DNA of 35,328 bases from a virus. Positions 11,867 to 17,366 of the stretch are shown here, in pieces. Position 1 is the stretch's first letter, and every line of letters begins with the position of its first letter. A model generated the notes under the pieces. It was given only the letters and a program-made list of their open reading frames with translations. It ran no database searches and had not been told where the DNA came from. Made by a program: the position numbers and the translations under genes. The DNA lies in the IMG/VR virus record IMGVR_UViG_3300042881_000679, positions 1-35,328 of that record, one strand, 5' to 3'.

Positions 11867-12009
11867 AAGTCCAATTCCTTTCTTATGTAGTCAATCAATT
11901 TTAAGATGATGTACAACGCACAGTAGATTGCCGACAAAGTCAGCGAACTGTAAAGCACAAACCAACCGATTACCCAAACAACTCCAGCCAGATCAAGTAG
12001 GCAGAACAT
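11863..12009 (-). CDS. Small membrane protein (48 aa)
   Basis: 48 residues from ATG 12009, with stop overlapping the next ATG. Residues 4-38 are nearly all hydrophobic (Leu-Asp-Leu-Ala-Gly-Val-Val-Trp-Val-Ile-Gly-Trp-Phe-Val-Leu-Tyr, then Leu-Thr-Leu-Ser-Ala-Ile-Tyr-Cys-Ala-Leu-Tyr-Ile-Ile-Leu), enough for one long or two short membrane spans, followed by a charged tail. Function unknown. It overlaps the end of the upstream gene by 17 bases. Confidence 0.55.
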   Translation of the reverse strand: MFCLLDLAGVVWVIGWFVLYSSLTLSAIYCALYIILKLIDYIRKELDL

Positions 12010-12313
12010 AGTCGTTTTCCCTTAGTTTCCGTAACAGCGTTCTATTGTCGATCTGTACCCCACTGGCTCTGCACCACCAGGAAACAACTCCAGTCTTAAA
12101 GTCACGCAACAGCTTCTGCACTTCGTGTGAGTTCTTGTACTCCAAGGCATCGTTGAGTGGAACGCCTTGGTGGCCCTTAACAATCTTCATGCCCTTAACC
12201 ATCCCTCGCTTGCGTAGCATCCGCAGGTCGCGGATAGCTTGGAGTGCAACCTCCCCAGCCAACTGCTGCACCCTATCATCGTAGTCACCGCGACATAGCT
12301 GGGTCGATCTCAA
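11993..12313 (-). CDS. Hypothetical basic protein (106 aa)
   Basis: 106 residues if started at the TTG at 12313, which overlaps the glycosyltransferase stop (TTGA); a GTG about 14 codons later is an alternative. It is basic, with Arg-Asp-Leu-Arg-Met-Leu-Arg-Lys-Arg-Gly-Met and Glu-Val-Gln-Lys-Leu-Leu-Arg-Asp-Phe, and has an aromatic Val-Val-Ser-Trp-Trp-Cys-Arg-Ala-Ser-Gly stretch. This composition would suit nucleic-acid binding, but no family is recognised. Confidence 0.6.
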   Translation of the reverse strand: MRSTQLCRGDYDDRVQQLAGEVALQAIRDLRMLRKRGMVKGMKIVKGHQGVPLNDALEYKNSHEVQKLLRDFKTGVVSWWCRASGVQIDNRTLLRKLRENDYVLPT

Positions 12314-12975
12314 CGGCCTAGCTCCACCAGCTTCGCTTCGTCAGCTTTGATCTGGTTAGATAACTTAACTAGATCATTTGACTGACCAGCGTAATGAATA
12401 ATCATCGCATCCTTGTAGCGGTCCAAGCCAAAGTGCGACTCAACGCTGGTCATACAATTGAAGGACGGGTCAAGCTCGGTTAGTGGGATGTTCCACAAGT
12501 GCGCCATCACGTTGAGCCAGGTCTGCTCGGCAAAGTGGTTAGGGTGCAGGCCAATGGGCGGCATTGATAGAACACCAACCGCCTTGGTATGGACTACGAA
12601 TACTCCAGTGTTGACATAGAACTTCGGCTCGATCACTCCGCCGAAAGCTCCCGCCAGCTTGACCATATCTGGCTTGCGATCCAGATAAGCTCCTTCGTCA
12701 AAGGCACAGAATACACCAGCATCATTGGATAGCTTCGGGCAATCGGCTGTAATCAAAACATCTGCGTCAACGAATGTCACTTGGTCGTAGCCCTTGGTTG
12801 CCATAATGTTTCCAATCGCAGACTTGGAGTATTGCGCAGGATGAGTAAGAGGCTTGTCGATTAGAATGAAGTCAGTGCTATGACGTTTGCAGTACGCCTC
12901 CATCCTCGGCCTAGTCAGATCAATAATCTTCTGCCAATCCTCACCGAACGATTGAGTTACTAATGCTTGTTTCAT
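12310..12975 (-). CDS. Glycosyltransferase, GT-A fold, GT8/GT34-like
   Basis: 221 residues from ATG 12975, chosen because it overlaps the stop of the small upstream gene (ATGA); the frame is open 5 codons further. The metal-binding Asp-x-Asp is Phe-Val-Asp70-Ala-Asp72-Val. Other family marks are Lys-Ser-Ala-Ile-Gly-Asn at 51-56, Tyr-Val-Asn122-Thr-Gly-Val-Phe-Val-Val, Glu150-Gln-Thr-Trp-Leu-Asn and Ile-Ile-His194-Tyr-Ala-Gly. It should transfer a sugar from a nucleotide-sugar donor; acceptor unknown. A second glycosyltransferase and a 2-oxoglutarate oxygenase follow in the same coupled operon. Confidence 0.83.
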   Translation of the reverse strand: MKQALVTQSFGEDWQKIIDLTRPRMEAYCKRHSTDFILIDKPLTHPAQYSKSAIGNIMATKGYDQVTFVDADVLITADCPKLSNDAGVFCAFDEGAYLDRKPDMVKLAGAFGGVIEPKFYVNTGVFVVHTKAVGVLSMPPIGLHPNHFAEQTWLNVMAHLWNIPLTELDPSFNCMTSVESHFGLDRYKDAMIIHYAGQSNDLVKLSNQIKADEAKLVELGR

Positions 12976-13127
12976 TTTACGTTCTTCCATATTTTTCCAT
13001 GCTCATCCAGCGCGGATGACCAGATCATCATCTTGTTGTAGATACTGTAGGCGTAGCCAAACCTCATCAGCGTGAGGCTAATCAGATCACCGATCTGATA
13101 ACATATCCAAGACAAGGCCAGCTTCAT
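12972..13127 (-). CDS. Small hydrophobic hypothetical protein (51 aa)
   Basis: 51 residues from ATG 13127 with ATGA overlaps at both ends. The first 30 residues are hydrophobic with aromatics (Met-Lys-Leu-Ala-Leu-Ser-Trp-Ile-Cys-Tyr-Gln-Ile-Gly-Asp-Leu-Ile-Ser-Leu) and a Lys-rich tail follows. It may associate with the membrane or with the glycosyltransferase encoded directly downstream. Not recognised. Confidence 0.55.
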   Translation of the reverse strand: MKLALSWICYQIGDLISLTLMRFGYAYSIYNKMMIWSSALDEHGKIWKNVK

Positions 13128-13300
13128 TCCCTAGGATACCTATTATTCCCATCGTGATCGCAAAACTTCTGGAACGATTTATCTGTTTCAGATTCATCGC
13201 TGTCGCTTGTTTTGTCTCCGTAGTTTGAGTAAAGCCAAGGGCGAGGCTTGCTGAAAAACTCATCCCAATCTTTGTCTATTTCTTCTTGTGTTTTGTTCAT
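13124..13300 (-). CDS. Small acidic hypothetical protein (58 aa)
   Basis: 58 residues from ATG 13300, overlapping both neighbours as ATGA. It has a Trp-Asp-Glu-Phe-Phe-Ser-Lys-Pro-Arg-Pro-Trp segment, a run of Asp, Ser and Glu (Ser-Asp-Ser-Asp-Glu-Ser-Glu-Thr-Asp) and a C-terminal Cys-Asp-His-Asp. Overall acidic and probably partly disordered. No family recognised. Confidence 0.55.
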   Translation of the reverse strand: MNKTQEEIDKDWDEFFSKPRPWLYSNYGDKTSDSDESETDKSFQKFCDHDGNNRYPRE

Positions 13301-13593
13301 AGTCTTGGTACTTCCTTTTTGATTTGTGCTAACACGAAGAGCGACCTTACCAACGCACGCTCAAGGTGGTCAATACTTGTTTCGCCGTTATTATCTGGAC
13401 AAGGCGAAGACTTGTGCAATTGCATCTGTGCTGTGGCTAGGTGACGAATCGCTCTGGCAATATGGTAATCGTGAGTCGGCCTATCCTTTACCAACCAATC
13501 GCCGTAGGCAGACTTATCCGAACCTTTACCCATAACGCGCCAGACTATTTCCTGCGCGGCAAGACCCATTTCTTGAATTGTTGGTGCAGTCAT
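13297..13593 (-). CDS. Hypothetical helical protein (98 aa)
   Basis: 98 residues from ATG 13593, with an AGGAGG site 8 bases upstream that lies inside the tiny preceding frame. It is helical: Gln-Glu-Met-Gly-Leu-Ala-Ala-Gln-Glu-Ile-Val at the start, His-Ile-Ala-Arg-Ala-Ile-Arg-His-Leu-Ala-Thr-Ala-Gln-Met in the middle and Leu-Glu-Arg-Ala-Leu-Val-Arg-Ser-Leu near the end. Not recognised. Good ribosome site and coupling support it as real. Confidence 0.7.
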   Translation of the reverse strand: MTAPTIQEMGLAAQEIVWRVMGKGSDKSAYGDWLVKDRPTHDYHIARAIRHLATAQMQLHKSSPCPDNNGETSIDHLERALVRSLFVLAQIKKEVPRL

Positions 13594-13661
13594 TTTGCAA
13601 GCCTCCTATAAAATTCGTCCAGTAATCCTTCTAGCCAAAGTACGTCTTGTGGGTCAATCAT
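13590..13661 (-). CDS. Possible 23-aa coupling peptide
   Basis: A 23-codon frame whose ATG (13661) overlaps the stop of the nuclease gene and whose TGA overlaps the next ATG, both as ATGA. It contains Val-Leu-Trp-Leu-Glu-Gly-Leu-Leu-Asp-Glu-Phe-Tyr. It may serve mainly to carry ribosomes to the next gene, whose AGGAGG it includes. Too short to be judged on composition. Confidence 0.4.
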   Translation of the reverse strand: MIDPQDVLWLEGLLDEFYRRLAK

Positions 13662-14476
13662 AATTTCATACCAGGAGGTGTGTAGCCTTTGACCCAAGCC
13701 CAGACTTTCTGCATTGCGCAGAAGGCAATGCCAGCTTGGTAGAGTTCGTCTTCGTCCCACACCTTCGTTGTCAGCTTGGTAGCATCATTTGATGCTAGGA
13801 CCACCGACACGCAGGCGCACTTAGGATTCTCGCTTGCGGCTCTGTATGCCCAAAGCTGGGCGCAATCTGTATCGTAGAATGGATCGTACTTTGGATTAAC
13901 CTTACGATTCTTTAGATCGATGATAGCGTCACCAATACCGCGTAGCTTAACGTAGGCATCACACCTTCCCGCATAGCCTGCGCCGACAAGACCCTTTTCG
14001 CACCAGTAGGTTTTCTCAATGTTTGCATCGGCCCACTTCTTAAATGTTTCAATGTACGGCTTGAGGACTTCATCCTTGGAAGGAGAACGTCCCAAGAGGA
14101 TGTTTTCCATTTCGGTGTGCATTTTCGTGCCGTGTTCAGCTGCCTTCGTTGTCGATTCTTTAGAGTCCTTAACCACTCTTCGAGCGTAGGTTTCGAGCGT
14201 TTCATCTGCCTCCTTCGGAAGTGTGAGCGAGGACATAATGGCCTGCTCAATCTTCCACGCCGTCAATTGCGGCTTATCCATAATGCCAAGCACGCTGGTT
14301 ACGGATGGGTATAACCCCATCTGGCGCGCATCGGCTACGGTTGTGTTTCTTTCTTTTCCGTTCTTGCCAATCACAACGTGGGCAGATTCACCCTCGGCTG
14401 TGTACCAATGTCCCGCCTGGTCAGTTGCGACCAGACGGGAATTAGTAGGCTCTTTCGCTGTGATTGTAAGAGCCAT
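13658..14476 (-). CDS. PD-(D/E)XK exonuclease, RecB/Cas4-like
   Basis: 272 residues from ATG 14476. The RecB-type nuclease motifs occur in order: Glu114-His115-Gly-Thr-Lys-Met-His120-Thr-Glu, Gly-Arg-Cys-Asp173-Ala-Tyr, Ile-Ile-Asp187-Leu-Lys189 and the helix Gln-Leu-Trp-Ala-Tyr at 207-211. Phage members act as 5'-3' exonucleases in recombination or DNA processing. An SSB-like gene lies 5 bases upstream and a resolvase-like gene before that, so this end of the operon looks like a DNA recombination/repair set. No annealing protein of the Beta/Erf type was recognised nearby. Confidence 0.85.
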   Translation of the reverse strand: MALTITAKEPTNSRLVATDQAGHWYTAEGESAHVVIGKNGKERNTTVADARQMGLYPSVTSVLGIMDKPQLTAWKIEQAIMSSLTLPKEADETLETYARRVVKDSKESTTKAAEHGTKMHTEMENILLGRSPSKDEVLKPYIETFKKWADANIEKTYWCEKGLVGAGYAGRCDAYVKLRGIGDAIIDLKNRKVNPKYDPFYDTDCAQLWAYRAASENPKCACVSVVLASNDATKLTTKVWDEDELYQAGIAFCAMQKVWAWVKGYTPPGMKL

Positions 14477-14481
14477 TTGAT

Positions 14482-15123
14482 TTAGAATGGCACTTGGTTG
14501 CCGTCTGCGTCCACCTCGACCTTAGTGGCCGTGGACTTGCCAGCAGCGGTAGCAAACTCCTTGGAGGCTCTGATCTTCTCCTGCAACCAATCGGGCATAT
14601 CGTTGAACTGACCAGCCTCACCCTGTTCGATCTCGTAGTACAACTGATCGTTAGTTGTGGTGGCTGGTGCTTTCATGCCCTTGGGGAGTTTGGATGCACC
14701 TGCGATGGCGCAATACTGCCGACCCTGCTGGCTGGTCTTGTGGATCAGCGTGAGCATGGCTGGCTTGCCAAGAAGGTTCTTCAAGCTGAATGCCTGGAGT
14801 TCCTTTGAGGTGAAGGTCTGACCGCGCCATTGTTCAAGAAGCTTGCGAAGGCTGGCTTTCTCGCCAAGGCTGCGGGTTTGTTCGATGGAAACGACCATCG
14901 GCTTTTGGACTGTGGTGCGTTTGCCATTCTCTTCGACCTCGAACTCATCGGTTTGATCGGGCAACTCAAAGGTCAATCGGACTTTTGGTGTCCACTTCTC
15001 TTGGTTGTCCCAATTGGTTTTCTGGTGGCCTAGATCGACTAGGCTGTAGAGAACGCCTACGGTTGCGCCTGCTTCAGGCAACTTGCGTTCCATCTTCTGC
15101 GATTCACTTATGGTTAGTGCCAT
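14482..15123 (-). CDS. Phage SSB-like single-stranded DNA-binding protein
   Basis: 213 residues from ATG 15123 with AAGGAG 8 bases upstream. The region Val-Gly-Val-Leu-Tyr-Ser-Leu-Val-Asp-Leu-Gly to Lys-Val-Arg-Leu-Thr-Phe-Glu-Leu-Pro and the later Leu-Leu-Gly-Lys-Pro-Ala-Met-Leu-Thr-Leu-Ile-His-Lys fit the OB-fold of a phage protein group usually annotated as SSB-like. The last residues, Val-Asp-Ala-Asp-Gly-Asn-Gln-Val-Pro-Phe, resemble the acidic Pro-Phe tip with which SSBs recruit partners. It lies with nuclease and resolvase genes. The family is assigned by pattern; DNA binding is inferred. Confidence 0.75.
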   Translation of the reverse strand: MALTISESQKMERKLPEAGATVGVLYSLVDLGHQKTNWDNQEKWTPKVRLTFELPDQTDEFEVEENGKRTTVQKPMVVSIEQTRSLGEKASLRKLLEQWRGQTFTSKELQAFSLKNLLGKPAMLTLIHKTSQQGRQYCAIAGASKLPKGMKAPATTTNDQLYYEIEQGEAGQFNDMPDWLQEKIRASKEFATAAGKSTATKVEVDADGNQVPF

Positions 15124-15140
15124 TGTAGTATCTCCTTTAT

Positions 15141-15587
15141 TTATTTGTTTGGGTTTATTGTTGTTGGGGTAAGTTCTTCAAAAGCTGGTGACTTAACGTA
15201 AAAGCCCTGCGCGATAGTTGCGGTCTTTGCATATTCGATGGTGACATTGGCTGGCGCGATCTGTCGAGCTAATTCGCACACGCTGTCGGCGGTTAGTATA
15301 ACTAGCCACTCTTTGCGTCCGTTACGGCGGAAGAATACTGCTGGGATTTTGCCCTTCGGACAATCACGCTTGGCCTGCGCCATCCAGTCTTCAGGCTTTA
15401 GTGCTTGGCAACGCTTGCCTTCGATGTGAAATGGAAAGTTCTCGCAGACTACATCCCCGCTACCGCCTTCTGGATTGCCTGCGTATTGGGCGGTCCTTCT
15501 GGCCTTCTGCCAACCCTGCTCACGCAGGTAGTTTGCTAATTCTCGCTCACCCGCTGCGCCTTTAGCCCGACTATTGATTTTGCCCAT
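15141..15587 (-). CDS. Holliday-junction-resolvase-like PD-(D/E)XK nuclease
   Basis: 148 residues from ATG 15587. It starts Arg-Ala-Lys-Gly-Ala-Ala-Gly-Glu14-Arg-Glu-Leu-Ala, then Gly-Gly-Ser-Gly-Asp45-Val-Val and Phe-His-Ile-Glu56-Gly-Lys58, the three catalytic positions of the archaeal Hjc/phage resolvase-like nuclease fold. A later Gln-Ala-Lys-Arg-Asp segment and Pro-Ala-Val-Phe-Phe-Arg-Arg match the family's helix and strand. Likely substrates are branched replication or recombination intermediates, which must be resolved before packaging. SSB-like and exonuclease genes follow. Confidence 0.82.
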   Translation of the reverse strand: MGKINSRAKGAAGERELANYLREQGWQKARRTAQYAGNPEGGSGDVVCENFPFHIEGKRCQALKPEDWMAQAKRDCPKGKIPAVFFRRNGRKEWLVILTADSVCELARQIAPANVTIEYAKTATIAQGFYVKSPAFEELTPTTINPNK

Positions 15588-15641
15588 TGGTTGGGTTTAG
15601 CTGTCAACCCACGCCAGTGTCGAGTTATATTTTAATCTATT

Positions 15642-15821
15642 TCAGTTCCGCCAAGTCTTATTAGCTTTGCTAATATCCTCATTAAATCGTCTAATCATTG
15701 CCATCATGGTCAGCTTCTCTACGATCTTCTTGTTCTTCTTCACCCAAGCCACAGCTTCATCGAAGGACTCCATGTCCTTTAACCCAGCCTCAAACTTAGC
15801 CCAAGCTTCTTTCTCGTTCAC
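15642..15821 (-). CDS. Small charged hypothetical protein (59 aa)
   Basis: 59 residues from the GTG at 15821, which overlaps the preceding stop as GTGA; the frame is open to a TTG at 15863, giving 73 residues, but that start would overlap the upstream gene by 46 bases. It is helical and charged (Lys-Glu-Ala-Trp-Ala-Lys-Phe-Glu-Ala-Gly-Leu-Lys-Asp, then Ala-Trp-Val-Lys-Lys-Asn-Lys-Lys). Not recognised. No strong ribosome site at either start. Confidence 0.6.
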   Translation of the reverse strand: MNEKEAWAKFEAGLKDMESFDEAVAWVKKNKKIVEKLTMMAMIRRFNEDISKANKTWRN

Positions 15822-16201
15822 AAGCTTTGGAATACACGCCAGTTCTGACCTGTCGAGGGGCAAAGCTTAGTTGTTATGCTTTTGCACTTGGCAATGGGCA
15901 ACAACCAGAATAGGTCATCGTTCATGCCCCAGCAGGCAACATAATCCACGCCACTGATTGCGCGCTTTGGAATGTTAAACCCATTGCCACTGCTGGTAGT
16001 GAAGCGGTACTTGGTTCGACCAGGCTCTATGGCTTGGGCGGTCTTAACCTGGATGCGGAAGAACTTATTATTCTTCTCTGCCACCACATCGTAGCCAGCA
16101 AAATCCTCGTAGGGCGTAAGCACGTTGTATCCGCAGCGAAGCAACGCACCAGTAACGCGAGCTACCCCAACTGCACCTACTTGGCGTGAAGATAATTTCA
16201 T
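15818..16201 (-). CDS. PDDEXK_5-like endonuclease-family protein
   Basis: 127 residues from ATG 16201, the first gene of the minus-strand replication block. It has Gly-Ala-Val-Gly-Val-Ala-Arg-Val in the first helix, Gly-Tyr-Asn-Val-Leu-Thr-Pro, Gly-Tyr-Asp38-Val-Val-Ala-Glu and Phe-Arg-Ile-Gln51-Val-Lys53-Thr-Ala, the pattern of a small PD-(D/E)XK group that carries QxK rather than ExK. The acid normally present in the first helix (GxxGE) is Val13 here. Such proteins may nick or trim DNA, or be regulatory relics. A second distant relative is at 8330-8833. Confidence 0.75.
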   Translation of the reverse strand: MKLSSRQVGAVGVARVTGALLRCGYNVLTPYEDFAGYDVVAEKNNKFFRIQVKTAQAIEPGRTKYRFTTSSGNGFNIPKRAISGVDYVACWGMNDDLFWLLPIAKCKSITTKLCPSTGQNWRVFQSL

Positions 16202-16239
16202 GCTTGACGGCTTTCGGTTTGTGCTAGAGACTTTTCACC
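16202..16239. promoter_or_regulatory. Divergent 38-bp gap between replication operon and secreted-protein gene
   Basis: Both start codons (16201 minus, 16240 plus) lack a Shine-Dalgarno match. On the plus strand TTGACG (16204-16209) and TAGAGA (16225-16230) are a poor promoter pair 15 bases apart. On the minus strand an extended -10, TGTTATCAT, lies at 16263-16255 inside the plus gene and could serve the replication operon. Opposing promoters must overlap here if both genes are transcribed from this gap. Confidence 0.35.
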
Positions 16240-16605
16240 ATGAAAGCAATAACAATGATAACACTGACGGCGATGCTGATGGCATCGGTGATGGCTGAAG
16301 ATGATGATGCTGACGCTGCTGATTTTGTGGGAGCAGTGCTAAAGCGCAACGGATTCTCATGTGGCCGTGGATGCGTAATATCAGAGGATGGTGGAATGGC
16401 TTATTCATCGTCATCTGGTAGGTCAATAATTTCAACTGATGGTTTTTATTATAAGTCTGGAAGTAGTGTTGTTGGAAAAGATGAAACATTCATATCGAAG
16501 TCTAAGAATTTCTTTTACGGAACTTCCACAACGATTAAGGCTGGTTCTGCCTATATGAATGAAGGCGCTGTTTGGGTTGAATCTCAAGAAGAGGATAATG
16601 ATTAA
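16240..16605 (+). CDS. Secreted acidic protein of unknown function (121 aa)
   Basis: The only plus-strand gene outside the 3-4.5 kb block. A signal peptide is clear: Met-Lys-Ala-Ile-Thr-Met-Ile-Thr-Leu-Thr-Ala-Met-Leu-Met-Ala-Ser-Val-Met-Ala, with likely cleavage before Glu20. The mature protein opens with an acidic run (Glu-Asp-Asp-Asp-Ala-Asp-Ala-Ala-Asp), then Cys41-Gly-Arg-Gly-Cys45, which may form a disulfide, and a Ser/Gly/Tyr-rich part with alternating hydrophobic residues (Ser-Ile-Ile-Ser-Thr-Asp-Gly-Phe-Tyr-Tyr) that looks like beta repeats. It ends Glu-Glu-Asp-Asn-Asp. Its stop TAA overlaps the muramidase gene's stop on the other strand. Not recognised; it would reach the periplasm or outside of a Gram-negative cell. 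Confidence 0.7.
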   Translation: MKAITMITLTAMLMASVMAEDDDADAADFVGAVLKRNGFSCGRGCVISEDGGMAYSSSSGRSIISTDGFYYKSGSSVVGKDETFISKSKNFFYGTSTTIKAGSAYMNEGAVWVESQEEDND

Positions 16606-17366
16606 GCTCCAAATAATGCGAGCCTATTTCGTATTCTGCTTTCGAGTCCACCAATAAACTTCTTTCTGGCTGGGTTGCGCTGAGCCATTCGGTATTCGTC
16701 CTCAAGCTGGGCTTGGCTGGCTGCACGCATTAACGCCTTTGGCTCAACCTGGTTGATCGCCTGCAATGTCTTCGGACCTAACCCTCCATCTACCGCTACT
16801 CTTTGCCCAAGCGTGTTCAATCCTTGCTGGATGTACTTCGTTGCACCGCCCATCCCTCGATTAAACGCGAGATCCTGTGCGAATGGCTGGACTTCTTGGG
16901 GGAGTTTAGAGACGAATGGGCTGGTGTACTCTTTGACGTATTGTGCCGCAGCCTGCGCTCTTTCTTGCGCTGGGAGCGATGAGATTCTTTTGAAGGCATC
17001 TGGATGATATTTGTCGTTAATACCAGCAATCTCAAAATTACCACCCATATCTCCTGCTGGCAATTTATAGACCTGCACGTTGCCTTGCTTGTCCTTCCTT
17101 GCCTCAAAATCAATCGTCTTTAACGCTGCTGTTTGTAGTGCATCTTGTTCTGGTTTTGTTTGCATAGCTTGTTGTTCCTCTATAAAGTCAAGTTCTGGTG
17201 CTTGCGTGGCTTGTGGCATTTGCTTGGCATATTCTCTAGCCTTCTCAATCGGAGCTATCCTTCTTATCTCCTCTGGTACTGGCTCGTATCCAGTTCCAGT
17301 AAGTTCTCTTGCCACCATATCGTTTCTCAAGGAAACATCCTTGGATGGGTTTACTGAAAACTTCAT
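16602..17366 (-). CDS. GH108-like muramidase with peptidoglycan-binding C-terminus
   Basis: 254 residues from ATG 17366 (ATGA overlap with the 1221-aa gene). Residues 1-80 are an extra N-terminal segment. Residues about 82-165 resemble the GH108 lysozyme domain, with Thr-Ile-Asp-Phe-Glu88-Ala at the position of the catalytic Glu and Asn-Asp-Lys-Tyr-His-Pro-Asp-Ala-Phe. Residues 166 to the end resemble its PG-binding partner: Phe-Asn-Arg-Gly-Met-Gly-Gly-Ala, Gln-Gly-Leu-Asn-Thr-Leu and Val-Asp-Gly-Gly-Leu-Gly-Pro-Lys-Thr. It should cleave the glycan strands. As last gene of the virion block, following the internal-virion genes, it may be a virion-carried enzyme for entry, the endolysin, or both. 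The usual EGG triplet is absent, so activity is likely but not assured. Confidence 0.74.
   Translation of the reverse strand: MKFSVNPSKDVSLRNDMVARELTGTGYEPVPEEIRRIAPIEKAREYAKQMPQATQAPELDFIEEQQAMQTKPEQDALQTAALKTIDFEARKDKQGNVQVYKLPAGDMGGNFEIAGINDKYHPDAFKRISSLPAQERAQAAAQYVKEYTSPFVSKLPQEVQPFAQDLAFNRGMGGATKYIQQGLNTLGQRVAVDGGLGPKTLQAINQVEPKALMRAASQAQLEDEYRMAQRNPARKKFIGGLESRIRNRLALFGA

Noticed and set aside
16602-16605. TTAA shared by both stop codons as an insertion footprint
   Set aside because: Simple tail-to-tail overlap of two stops; no inverted repeats or transposase remnants nearby.
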